Assembly (NCBI GenBank): GCA_014803415.1 | Contig: JAAVBZ010000007.1 | Location: 3,326-41,235, forward strand | Source: Lachnospiraceae bacterium | GTDB taxonomy: Bacteria; Bacillota; Clostridia; Lachnospirales; Lachnospiraceae | Length of the DNA: 37,910 nucleotides | Reading direction: 5' to 3' | Shown: positions 1 through 8,591 of the stretch, one piece after another | Position numbering within the stretch: the stretch's first letter is position 1 | Layout of the letters: the number at the start of each line of letters is the position of its first letter | Made by a program: the position numbers and the translations under genes | Notes under the pieces: generated by a model | Databases searched by the model: none | Told to the model about the DNA's origin: nothing | The model's input: the letters and a program-made list of their open reading frames with translations, nothing else

Positions 1-3000
1 TTCTTTTCCCTGTCATGATAGACGGCGGTATAGGTATCCCCGTTTGCAAGGGTCTGCAGCACCACCCTGCCCTGCCCGTCGTACTCATTCGTAAGATAAG
101 TGAGTCCTGTCTGGTCTGTGGGACGTGTCAGGTATCCTTCTTCCGAATACTCATAGTGTGTAACGCCGCCGTCCATGTGGACCACTTCCGTAAGGAGATT
201 GCCTTCATAGCGGTATTGTATGCTGCGTCCGGTATCATCGGTCATGCTTATAAGCTTTCCATCCGAAAAGTCAAATACGACCTCATATCCCAATGATGTC
301 ACCATCTTTTCCGGACAGTCTCCGTCATAAGAAATGGCAAGAGTCTGGCCGTTTCTGTCAGTTACAGCTTCCAGCAGGCCCTTTTCATTATAGAAGTAAG
401 TCTTATGCTTATGACCATCCGTAACCTCCCATCTGCCAGTGAGGCCTTCATGGCTGAACCTGAATCTTCCGTTCCCAATGGTGTCAGTGAATCCTTCTCC
501 ACTTCGTAGGAATGCCGCTGTATATCCGTCCGGCAGCTGCACATGAAATATTTCCCCATCACGAACAAGCCTTCCTTCATAAGTAAAGCGCCAGCCTTTT
601 CCAATCCAGCCATTCCGCCTGTCTGTGGAGCGGTAACTGCGCTCAAGGCGGACGGATCCTGTAATATCAGGAAGCAGCATATCTGCTGTTGTGAGCATAT
701 ATGCTCCCGTAACAGCATCCACCGGCTCCGCAAAGGTCTCCCCAATGCCAGATACAATAAAGTTCTGTGTCAGGCTCGACTGTAGATCAAAAGGCTGCCC
801 CGTCAGTATACTCGCAAAATAATCCACTCCTGTGGCAAAAGATGTCTGCATGGTAACATTCACCGCTTTTCTTGCGAAATCACTTTTAAAAAAGTCACAT
901 CCACAGTTAAAACGCAGATTACTCATTCCGAATCCCTTGGCAGCGCCGCTTGCCACGTTTACCACTACGTTCACAGGATTGATAGAGCCATTCTGAACAT
1001 AATCATTGATGCAACCGGATACCACGTCTTTGCTGATGTTAAATGCATAGTTCAGTTTCTTGTGATCACCTAAAAACTCCTTCGCAGAATTAATCGTTTT
1101 TACAACTTTATTGGCATTCTCCAAATTTGCCAGATTCCCGGATATGGCCTTGCCGGTTACGAAGCCGAATACCATGTCATTGACCGCCTTTGCACCTTCG
1201 TACAGTGCTTCGTTCCCGCCGAAAAGGCCGTCCCTCATAAAGTTGTAGGACTGGGAGATGTCCCCGGCATCGACCTTGGCAAGGTCGCTGAAACCCTCTG
1301 CGATATCCGCCACTGCGGATGCCGTCTTAAAGGTAGCAGTGGCTCCTATGGCAATCGCAAGAGGCAGGGCCGCTCCGCCTGTAGCCACTACTACTGCCAC
1401 AGTAGCTACCACAGTGAGCACGCTGAAAATGCCGTTCCTTATTTTGGATTCGGCTTGTTTCTTTTTCTCTTCCAGCAGCGTAGCCTTGTATTCATTAGCT
1501 GCGTTCGTAAGGCTCTCCCTGGACTGAGCATTGCAGCTGGCACGGTTCGCCTTATCTTCCGCCGTCAGTTCCTGCCGCACAGTTATGGCAAGAGGCTGGG
1601 CAAACCGTTTGAGTTTGGCATCCTTCCGGACAAATGTGGATATGATGTCCGTATCCTCTTCCATGGTGATCTGGCTGGCACCGTCAGTCAGCGACAGCTG
1701 CAGGGTCTTTTCCGCCTCTACATAGATGTTCTGTATTTCCCCTTCCTTTCCCTTTCCCATCAGGATGTTGGTATTGGCGGTAAAGCTCATGGAGAGTCCT
1801 GTCAGGGACAGCATGCCCGTCTTCTGCAGGGTCATGGCCACGGAGCCGCTCCCCGGACAGAAGGTGATGCCATAGGGTGCAAGCTCCAGGAAGGAACCGC
1901 TGGGATCGGAAAACACCTTGTGATCAGGATCTTTTTCCTCCTGCTGCTCCTTTTCTGCTTCCGCCTCTGCCGGATCTGCTGCTTCAGCTGCCACTCCTGC
2001 TCCTGATGCTGCTCCGCTGCTGTCACTTCCACTATCGTAGGAATCCCCTGCTCCGCCATAGGAACTGCCTCCTCCCGAAGAACTGCTGCCTCCTGAGGAA
2101 CCGTTGTGGCCGCCGCGGTTTGCAGGCGCACTGACAGAACCGCCATTGCTGCCGGTCCCGCTTCCCTTACTTATGCCTCCTGCACTTTTTCCCATGCGCA
2201 GGGCATGGACTGCCATAGCGCTCTGCTCCTCATGTTGCGGAAAATAAATATGTACTCTGCTCCCTTCTTCAGGCATACAGTAGAAGTTGCTGGTCTCTAT
2301 GGCGTAGGTGAACCATTTAAGATCCGGCGAAGACTCATAGACAGGATCGATGTCCAGCTGTACCCTGACCTGGTTCCCCGCCCTTTCTTTTACGGTGGCC
2401 GGTATGCTCATGCCGAAGATCTTCGGATTGGTCTTCCTTCCTGTAAGGATCCCCTTTCTCCTTGACAGTTCATACTCGAAGACCAGATCCTCCTGCTCCG
2501 TTCTGATGTCCACTGCTGTCACCACAGTTTCTATGTGTCCCAGCATGACCTGCTCGCCCAGCTGCATATGCCTGCGGCTCCTAAGACGCCACCGCATCAT
2601 CTCCTGGGGCATGATATCTCCCGTATCTGGAAGCTTTTCATAGCTTTCCTTTCCCCTAAGAAGGGTATACTCCTCTTCCCCAAGCACAGTTCCGTGATCC
2701 ATATGGGGAATGCCGAAGTATGCCTTTCCGTATTCTGCCGTATTGTCAGCAAGGACAAATGTGGAGAAATGGCTGGCCAGTCTTTTTAGAAACATCCAGT
2801 CAGTCTCTTCATACTGCATCAGCAGCCCGGGAATCTTTGCTCCCTGCGCTGCCTCGTCCCTGATCTGTGCTTTTCCGTACTCCGATAGTGCCTTAGTGAT
2901 GACCTGTTCATAGGTATCATTCCCTTTACAGAAGCTCTGGCTTTTGTCTGTCAGATCCCACTCTCTGGTATATCCGGTAAAATCCATGTACAGGCAGAAA

Positions 3001-3260
3001 AGACCGTTCTCCTTTTCTGCCCGAATCTGTTCGATCTTTCCGCAGAAAACAGTCTGTTTCTTTTCATCCCGGCGGCTGATGCGAATAGACAAGGCGCTTT
3101 CAGCCTGCTCCACCATCTCCACCGCCTTTTCTTCGCTGACGACTGCCTTTACCATGGCCTTGCCATGCTCGTTCAGTTCCTGAACGATATGAAGGGAATC
3201 AATGCATATGATCCCTTCCGTCTTTATCTCGATATCCAGGTTGTGGTATGTTAACATCAT
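1..3260 (-). CDS. VgrG-RHS fusion toxin (partial, runs off the left edge)
   Basis: I translated the minus strand from an ATG at 3260 that follows GGAGG by 11 nt; the frame stays open to base 1, giving about 1086 residues with the C-terminus missing. Residues 1-270 look like the phage GPD/gp27 part of VgrG, with the typical YEETDW motif near residue 152. A gp5-like OB domain follows (about 275-360, ending in the CMPEEG...YFP pattern), then a Gly/Ser-rich linker (about 375-440) and a short needle-like stretch. Around residues 605-650 lies a long hydrophobic Ala/Val-rich segment. From about 845 comes a DUF6531-type RHS start (EPVDAVTGAY, then SYRSTDRR...GWIGKGWRF) and YD repeats such as RYEGNL and NEYDGQGR. 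RHS proteins form a shell that encloses a C-terminal toxin; that toxin and its immunity gene would lie left of the window. It is the last visible gene of module A, next to the PAAR-like gene. The fusion is read directly; toxin delivery is inferred. Confidence 0.9.
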   Translation of the reverse strand, partial: MMLTYHNLDIEIKTEGIICIDSLHIVQELNEHGKAMVKAVVSEEKAVEMVEQAESALSIRISRRDEKKQTVFCGKIEQIRAEKENGLFCLYMDFTGYTREWDLTDKSQSFCKGNDTYEQVITKALSEYGKAQIRDEAAQGAKIPGLLMQYEETDWMFLKRLASHFSTFVLADNTAEYGKAYFGIPHMDHGTVLGEEEYTLLRGKESYEKLPDTGDIMPQEMMRWRLRSRRHMQLGEQVMLGHIETVVTAVDIRTEQEDLVFEYELSRRKGILTGRKTNPKIFGMSIPATVKERAGNQVRVQLDIDPVYESSPDLKWFTYAIETSNFYCMPEEGSRVHIYFPQHEEQSAMAVHALRMGKSAGGISKGSGTGSNGGSVSAPANRGGHNGSSGGSSSSGGGSSYGGAGDSYDSGSDSSGAASGAGVAAEAADPAEAEAEKEQQEEKDPDHKVFSDPSGSFLELAPYGITFCPGSGSVAMTLQKTGMLSLTGLSMSFTANTNILMGKGKEGEIQNIYVEAEKTLQLSLTDGASQITMEEDTDIISTFVRKDAKLKRFAQPLAITVRQELTAEDKANRASCNAQSRESLTNAANEYKATLLEEKKKQAESKIRNGIFSVLTVVATVAVVVATGGAALPLAIAIGATATFKTASAVADIAEGFSDLAKVDAGDISQSYNFMRDGLFGGNEALYEGAKAVNDMVFGFVTGKAISGNLANLENANKVVKTINSAKEFLGDHKKLNYAFNISKDVVSGCINDYVQNGSINPVNVVVNVASGAAKGFGMSNLRFNCGCDFFKSDFARKAVNVTMQTSFATGVDYFASILTGQPFDLQSSLTQNFIVSGIGETFAEPVDAVTGAYMLTTADMLLPDITGSVRLERSYRSTDRRNGWIGKGWRFTYEGRLVRDGEIFHVQLPDGYTAAFLRSGEGFTDTIGNGRFRFSHEGLTGRWEVTDGHKHKTYFYNEKGLLEAVTDRNGQTLAISYDGDCPEKMVTSLGYEVVFDFSDGKLISMTDDTGRSIQYRYEGNLLTEVVHMDGGVTHYEYSEEGYLTRPTDQTGLTYLTNEYDGQGRVVLQTLANGDTYTAVYHDREK

Positions 3261-3298
3261 AGTCTGATCTTCCTCCTTGGCTTCTATTCCTTAAGGCA

Positions 3299-3778
3299 TC
3301 ATTCTTCCGGTTGTCCTGTGGTGACGATCCTGATGATCCCGCCGTATTTACAGGTAAGGGTCGCCGCCCCTAAGAGCGCTTTCTTACCGGGCTCCACATA
3401 TACATCTTCCTTTTCCTTATCCCATTCCGTGGATACGATCTCTGGAGTGCATACCCCGAAACAGGCCATGGTCTTTTTGCCATCCTCTGATTCCTGGGTA
3501 AAGATATCAGCCACCTGTTCCTCAAAATCCACCTGCGTCTCCTCCGCCACTTCCCTTGCGATCTCCTTTGCCGCCTCTACGGTGCTGGGATTTTCCGGGC
3601 TCATGCATCCGCCGAAGCAGATGATATTCTCTGCTTTGCAGTCCTGTATGGCCACCTGCGCCATTCCTTTTAAGAAAACTCCATGGCTCATTGTAAGGAC
3701 CAGCATGCTGGGCCTCATTCCAAAGTCACATGTTGTCTGTGCACAGTGCACGATATAGGTATCATCGATCCCTGCCAT
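3299..3778 (-). CDS. PAAR-like spike-tip protein (DUF4280 family)
   Basis: 159 residues, matching the DUF4280/PAAR-like pattern. It has an early Cys pair (VHCAQTTCDFG), the SHGVFLKG turn, CFGGCMSPENPST in the middle, and a C-terminal CKYGGIIRIVTTGQ. The same CKHGG-I..(T)SGQ ending occurs in the PAAR-like halves of the two effectors at 23031 and 32067. In contractile injection systems PAAR proteins cap the VgrG needle and often carry or recruit cargo. This copy is stand-alone with no toxin extension. It sits 1 nt after the 174-aa gene and 38 nt before the VgrG-RHS fusion, which suggests it tips that spike. The Cys-rich pattern could bind a metal; this is inference. Confidence 0.85.
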   Translation of the reverse strand: MAGIDDTYIVHCAQTTCDFGMRPSMLVLTMSHGVFLKGMAQVAIQDCKAENIICFGGCMSPENPSTVEAAKEIAREVAEETQVDFEEQVADIFTQESEDGKKTMACFGVCTPEIVSTEWDKEKEDVYVEPGKKALLGAATLTCKYGGIIRIVTTGQPEE

Positions 3779-4303
3779 TTATATCACCTCGATTTCTCTG
3801 AATGTAATGCCCATGACATGGCGTCTTAACAGACTCTCCACTATGTCAAGGGAGACTACCGGCAGCCTGACCCTGCTGTCTGCCAGTAAGAATGCCTTAT
3901 GGTCCCCGATCTTTTCTTGACTCAGCAGCAGCCTCTTTTCCATTCCGTTGGGATAATACTCAGAAGATCCATCCACTGCCTCTATCTCCTTTAAGAGCAG
4001 ATGGAAATAAGTCAGCTGGCGTTCTTCCTCCTTATGTATCAGTACGATCTTTTTAAACACCATGTCGTCCTCATACATATCGATCACCTTCTTTGCCATC
4101 TCGGATACCATATATACGGGACTTTTGATAAAGTCCGGCGCACACTCTCCCTTTGTTTCATCCAGGTACAGGGAAGTAATGTCATTGATCCTGTCCGTAT
4201 CCTCCCATGTGAAGATGTGGCGCTTTCCGTTAATATCAAAATCCCTCAGGCCTATCACGTCCATCAGGGCATTATCCTGATCCATAAAAAAATACCTGTT
4301 CAT
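3779..4303 (-). CDS. Conserved CIS-accessory protein, VESLLRR family (copy A)
   Basis: 174 residues, no signal peptide or membrane segment. I do not recognise a named function. It shares architecture with the genes at 20646 and 26002: an N-terminal YFFM/YYLL/YFLI strand motif, a central aromatic-rich region and an almost invariant C-terminus, D-IVESLLRRHVMGITFREIEV. The general look is similar to the imm11/DUF1629 type of small alpha/beta protein, but that resemblance is weak. It lies 2 nt after the pentapeptide-repeat gene, and the same two-gene pair occurs twice more in the window. Each pair is close to a VgrG or PAAR-like gene, so a role in cargo loading, spike assembly or cargo neutralisation is plausible. 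It is the most diverged of the three copies. Confidence 0.7.
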   Translation of the reverse strand: MNRYFFMDQDNALMDVIGLRDFDINGKRHIFTWEDTDRINDITSLYLDETKGECAPDFIKSPVYMVSEMAKKVIDMYEDDMVFKKIVLIHKEEERQLTYFHLLLKEIEAVDGSSEYYPNGMEKRLLLSQEKIGDHKAFLLADSRVRLPVVSLDIVESLLRRHVMGITFREIEVI

Positions 4304-4305
4304 GC

Positions 4306-5271
4306 TTATGCCTCCTCCGCCACCAGCAGTTCTTCAAGCTGCTTTTCATCGAACATATCCGCCTCCAGGCCTTCCCCGGAAAAGGTGGCCTGCATCATGT
4401 CTGCATCCTGAAACTGATTGTCGCTGAAATAGCAGTCTTCGAAGTCCGCCTGGTGAAGATCTGCCTCTGTAAAGTCACAATCTTCTATCCGGCATCTTAA
4501 AAATCTCGCCCCCGACAGCCCTGCTTTGCTAAAATCTATTCCTTTTAAAGCGCATTCTTCAAATGTGATAAAATACATGTTCTTCCCATGGCAGTCCCCT
4601 TCCGTCAAAGTCTCCCTGTACCAGTAGTCCGCCATCATTGCATCAGGGTTATCTTCGTACTGCCTGATCCTATCCAGCCATCCCTCCTGTCCTCTTGTAT
4701 CCCTTTTTACCTGCATGACAATCTCGCTGTAATCCTTATATTCTCCCCAGCGTATGATCCAGAAGGGCAGTTTTTCAATACCGGAAAAGACCTCCTGCTG
4801 TTCCAGGTTCCGGAAAGCAAAACGCAGGATATGTGTGATCAGCTGATTGCTGGTCATGATCTCATCCTGTACCATGCCTCTGACATCATACTTGTTCACT
4901 TTTCCCATATACTCCCTCATATCAAGAAGGAGCCTGTCCTGCCAGTCAAAATATTCATTGAAAAGGAAGGAAATATCAAAGCATACCGAAAGCGGCGCCT
5001 CATCCAGATACCACTCCATGTCTGTAGCATCCAGCCGGATGACTGCCTTCTTCTCAGTCAGTTCAAACCTCATCAGGGAAAACAGGAAATACATACAGTT
5101 ATCCTTTTCCTGCTCCTTTGCGTGCTTTCCGATCTCATGAAAAGCCGCGTAAATAAGCTGCATCAACTCTGGAAGCTCTGCCTGCAGATTATCCCAGAAT
5201 GACTGCCTCAGCCTCTCCCTTTCTCCTTGATGCGCTGCCTGAAATTCCTCCCATGCCTGTGCTCTAGTCAT
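4306..5271 (-). CDS. CIS-accessory protein with C-terminal pentapeptide repeats (copy A of the YLDE family)
   Basis: 321 residues. Residues 1-200 are helical and related to the shorter genes at 21160 and 26495; shared marks are an SLMRF/NFLRN-type segment, the motif YLDE near residue 110 and a later WGEY/YGEY motif. Residues about 245-300 are pentapeptide repeats with the A(D/N)Lxx rhythm (DFSKAGLSGARF, CDFTEADLHQADF, DADMMQATF), which fold as a right-handed square beta-helix. The two module B relatives end before this region, so the repeat is an added domain or has been lost there. It starts with ATG and lies 15 nt after a VgrG. Function unknown; by position it may bind spike or cargo. Confidence 0.75.
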   Translation of the reverse strand: MTRAQAWEEFQAAHQGERERLRQSFWDNLQAELPELMQLIYAAFHEIGKHAKEQEKDNCMYFLFSLMRFELTEKKAVIRLDATDMEWYLDEAPLSVCFDISFLFNEYFDWQDRLLLDMREYMGKVNKYDVRGMVQDEIMTSNQLITHILRFAFRNLEQQEVFSGIEKLPFWIIRWGEYKDYSEIVMQVKRDTRGQEGWLDRIRQYEDNPDAMMADYWYRETLTEGDCHGKNMYFITFEECALKGIDFSKAGLSGARFLRCRIEDCDFTEADLHQADFEDCYFSDNQFQDADMMQATFSGEGLEADMFDEKQLEELLVAEEA

Positions 5272-5286
5272 ATTAACCTCTCTTTT

Positions 5287-6963
5287 TTAATTCATATGTA
5301 CTTCTGTTCCCTGAATGATCAATTTCCCTTCATCATTCATATAGATACATCCGCCCATCTGGGATGCCAGATAAGCTGTCTCTTTACAATATGCCTGCAC
5401 GGTAAACTTGCCTTTCAGCCTGATCTCTTTCTCTGCCGAGATCTGGATACTGTCACTGGCATAAATATTGATCCTGCCGCTTTTTAAGACTTCGATCCTG
5501 ACACTTCCGCCGCTGCAGAGCACCTCGATTCCCTTAGGCGAGAGCTTGATCTGCTGTCCGCTTGGCACTCTGAGATATTTGGTAGCCGGATCGCTCATCT
5601 TATCCTTGCCCGCATCCTTGTCCTTGGCTGCATCTGCTGCAGGAGAAGCCGCTCCCTGTACTGCTGCAAGTCCTGCCGCTGCAGCACCGGCTGCTATGCC
5701 GCTTCCTGAACCGCCGCCTCCTCCTGAATATCCGCCTGAGCCGGAACTGTCTCCGTCCGTATATCCGCCGCCAGAACTGCCGCTGCCGGAATGTCTGCTG
5801 CTTGAGTTGCCGCTGCTTGAGTGGCCTGCTCCTCCCCCACTGCTCTGACTGCTTCCCGCACTGCTTTGGGCTGCTGCAGATGACGGATCATAGGTGCTGA
5901 CTGCGCTTATTGCTATGACTTCCCCAGTCTTTTTAGATGGGAAGTAGATCCTTACCTGATCCCCCTTCTCAGGCATGCAGTACCAGCCGCTTCCGTCAGA
6001 GGAGGCTGAAGGCGTTGAAAAAGGAAACCAGTAACAGTCATTTCCCGGATGATCATCATCTATCTTTAAATGAATCTGTACCTTCTCACCCTTCACATTC
6101 AGGATGGTTCCTTCCAAAGCGCTGCCTACCAGATCCATAGGGTAAATAGTTTTTTGCAGGATGCCTGACTTTTTCTTAAGGGTGACAAACTCATATACAG
6201 TGCTTCCTATGGTCATATATTCCGACTCTGCCGCGGTCAGATTTCTTCCTCTGAAATCCACGGCTGAATAGAGCATGATGTGGTTATCCAGTTTTAACCT
6301 GTAAGCAATAAAATCCTCATCCTGAATATTTTCACCGGCTTCTTTCCAGTAGCAAAGCTCATCCATATCCTTCCATGTCTTTTCTACGGATATAATCTCC
6401 TGCTTGACCGGTATCTGCGCCACACCCAGGTACAGGCAGATGGCAGCCCTGCATTCACTGCATACCAGGGGTATATGCCAGGATGACAGCATCCTTTTAA
6501 TAAAATGCCAGTCTGTTTCATCATACTGTACTGCAATCTCCCCGATTGCCTTATCACTGAACAGAATCCGGGATTCCCCTCCATACTCCTGTACAATCCC
6601 TGCGATCAAAGCTCCCATGGTCATGGAGGTGTCCTGAAAAGAACGGGACTTCTTTTTAATATCCATCAAATAGCTGTAAGTATATGCCTTTACCTTTACG
6701 TGAAAACTTTTGCCTGCGCTTTGAACCTCCAGATTTGTAATGATACCGCAGAAGATCGGGCTTCTGTTTCCATCCCTGTTTTCATAAAGAGCAATCTTCT
6801 GGCCGCTTTCCGTCTCATGAACAGGAAAATCTCCGTTTTCTTCTCCAAGGTCAGCCTTAAGCTCCATTACCCCGTGCTCCCCCGGTCTATGAAGAATATG
6901 CAATGATAATATTGTTTTTACCTGTAACCCTGTAAGCTCCAGATCATGAAGACCATATGCCAT
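5287..6963 (-). CDS. VgrG-type spike protein with Gly/Ser linker
   Basis: 558 residues. The GPD/gp27-like hub occupies residues 1-270, with DIKKKSRSFQD near 120 and YDETDWHFIKR near 165, both typical of the VgrG/Pvc8/late-control-D family. A gp5 OB-fold follows (about 280-355: EGTILNVKGEKVQIHL ... CMPEKGDQVRIYFPS). Next is an unusually long Gly/Ser/Ala-rich low-complexity linker (about 360-440). The C-terminus (455-558) is beta-rich (IKLSPKGIEV, IQISAEKEIRLKG) and fits the trimeric needle. The start ATG follows a GAAGGGGAAGGAGC ribosome site. Known role of the family: trimeric spike at the end of the inner tube that pierces the target and carries effectors. It is followed 15 nt later by the pentapeptide gene. 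Confidence 0.9.
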   Translation of the reverse strand: MAYGLHDLELTGLQVKTILSLHILHRPGEHGVMELKADLGEENGDFPVHETESGQKIALYENRDGNRSPIFCGIITNLEVQSAGKSFHVKVKAYTYSYLMDIKKKSRSFQDTSMTMGALIAGIVQEYGGESRILFSDKAIGEIAVQYDETDWHFIKRMLSSWHIPLVCSECRAAICLYLGVAQIPVKQEIISVEKTWKDMDELCYWKEAGENIQDEDFIAYRLKLDNHIMLYSAVDFRGRNLTAAESEYMTIGSTVYEFVTLKKKSGILQKTIYPMDLVGSALEGTILNVKGEKVQIHLKIDDDHPGNDCYWFPFSTPSASSDGSGWYCMPEKGDQVRIYFPSKKTGEVIAISAVSTYDPSSAAAQSSAGSSQSSGGGAGHSSSGNSSSRHSGSGSSGGGYTDGDSSGSGGYSGGGGGSGSGIAAGAAAAGLAAVQGAASPAADAAKDKDAGKDKMSDPATKYLRVPSGQQIKLSPKGIEVLCSGGSVRIEVLKSGRINIYASDSIQISAEKEIRLKGKFTVQAYCKETAYLASQMGGCIYMNDEGKLIIQGTEVHMN

Positions 6964-6986
6964 ACTCTCTGCTCCTTCCCCTGCTT

Positions 6987-8591
6987 CTATTCTCCGTTTT
7001 CATAGATTTCTTTTGCTGTTAAGTTAATTATTTTTTTTAAGATTTTTACCTCCGCACCGGCCGTATCCTTAAGTACTATCATGTTCCCGGCTTCCAAAGT
7101 TACTTCCTCTCCGCTGACGCTCAGCTGCTTTCCTGCGTTGACGTTAACGCCTAAGGGAGCGTCAAAAATGACTTTGCCGTTTTTATACAGGGAAATACTG
7201 GATTTTCCGGCTGTCAGAAAAACTCCTTCCGGCACCATCTGCACCACATTTCCATCTTTGGTAAAGATATTCCTCTTGGAAGGATCATCCATGGGATTCT
7301 CTTTTTTTTCAGCCATGGACTCCTGCTCTGCTGCAGCTTGCGCTGCTCCCTGGGCACCTGCCGCTGCGCTGGCTCCGCCGCCGGAAAATCCGCCTCCTCC
7401 TCCGCCGGACGATGTGCCGCTGTAACTGCCCCCTCCGCCGCCAGAACTTCCTCCGGCAGATGAACTGTTTTTTCCGCCGGAACTACTTCCTCCGGCAGGC
7501 GCTGCGGGCATATGGCTGTCATGCTTTGTGATCACATATGCTTCTTTTTCATCTTTTGTAGGAAAATACACCCGGATGCTGTCGCCCTTCTCCGGCATAC
7601 TGTACCAGCCGCTTCCGTCGGAGGAAGCCGCCACAGTGGAAAAAGGAAACCAGTAGGTTCCCTGCTCATGGGTCATATCCCCGTTTAAGGTTACCCGTAC
7701 CTTGTCCCTGTTTATCTCCGCTGTTTTTCCGTCTACCGATATTCCCGTGATACGTCTGTTATACTGACGGGTAGTCAGCATGGCTTCTTTCAGTCTGAGT
7801 TCATAGGTACATACCAGAAGTCCCTCTTTTAACGCTCTTGTCAGACTGCCGATGTACCACTGCTTTCCCTTAAATGTTAAATTGCTGCCCAAGGTGTACA
7901 TTTCATAACTGTCTATAAAATATTCCACAAACTGCTGCGGACTCAGCTTTGGAAATCCATTCTGTGAAAGCCAGTCGTACCGCTCCAGATCCTTGCCCAT
8001 GCGATAAGGGTTTTTCTCCCAGTCCACATTTATATTTTGAGAAGATAATCCCGCCTGGAAACGCGCACTTTGGTACGTGGCATCTGCATACAGGCTGTCA
8101 GCATACCGGCTGACAAAGCGCCGCAAAAATTCCCAGTCGGTCTCTTCGTACTGAAACCATATCTGCCCGATCTCTTCCTCGGGAATATTTTTCATGCAGA
8201 CACAGCCGGGATATTCCTCCATAACCTCTGCAATAACAGAATGATTCGTTCTGGATATATTCTGAAATGATCTGGTCTTTCGCTTCGTATCCAGCAGGTA
8301 AGTAGCATCATACGCCTTCAGCTTCACCTTCCTGTGATTTCCCACCCTTTTCATGCTGCTGTCGGCTATGATACCTTTAAAAAGTATCCTCTCTTTGCCG
8401 TCCTCCATATAGTTGACTGTCACTGTTTCCGGCATTTCATAAAAAGCCATTTCCTCCGGTTGATTATCTAAAACTGCCGACAGTCTCAGTTCTCCATGGC
8501 GTCCCGGACTTTGCCTGATTTCCAGCTCATCAATAGAAATCACTTCTCCCAAAGACAGCACGATATCTTTATAAGTTATTGCATTTTCCAT
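6987..8591 (-). CDS. VgrG-type spike protein with Gly/Ser linker (second copy)
   Basis: 534 residues with the same order as its neighbour: GPD hub (1-275, with DTKRKTRSFQN and YEETDWEFLRR), OB fold (about 280-355, CMPEKGD-like motif written SMPEKGDSIRVYFP), Gly/Ser linker (about 360-405) and beta needle (about 430-534, ending in KIINLTAKEIYENGE). The needle ends differently from the other VgrGs, which is where tip proteins and effectors normally dock. The ATG overlaps the TGA of the upstream DcrB-like gene by one base, indicating translational coupling. Two adjacent spike genes suggest hetero- or alternative spikes dedicated to different cargoes; that is inference. Confidence 0.9.
   Translation of the reverse strand: MENAITYKDIVLSLGEVISIDELEIRQSPGRHGELRLSAVLDNQPEEMAFYEMPETVTVNYMEDGKERILFKGIIADSSMKRVGNHRKVKLKAYDATYLLDTKRKTRSFQNISRTNHSVIAEVMEEYPGCVCMKNIPEEEIGQIWFQYEETDWEFLRRFVSRYADSLYADATYQSARFQAGLSSQNINVDWEKNPYRMGKDLERYDWLSQNGFPKLSPQQFVEYFIDSYEMYTLGSNLTFKGKQWYIGSLTRALKEGLLVCTYELRLKEAMLTTRQYNRRITGISVDGKTAEINRDKVRVTLNGDMTHEQGTYWFPFSTVAASSDGSGWYSMPEKGDSIRVYFPTKDEKEAYVITKHDSHMPAAPAGGSSSGGKNSSSAGGSSGGGGGSYSGTSSGGGGGGFSGGGASAAAGAQGAAQAAAEQESMAEKKENPMDDPSKRNIFTKDGNVVQMVPEGVFLTAGKSSISLYKNGKVIFDAPLGVNVNAGKQLSVSGEEVTLEAGNMIVLKDTAGAEVKILKKIINLTAKEIYENGE

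Noticed and set aside
5468-5848. Long plus-strand open frame rich in Pro/Leu/Ser
   Set aside because: It is the antisense of the Gly/Ser linker and needle of the VgrG at 5287; no ribosome site and low-complexity shadow composition.
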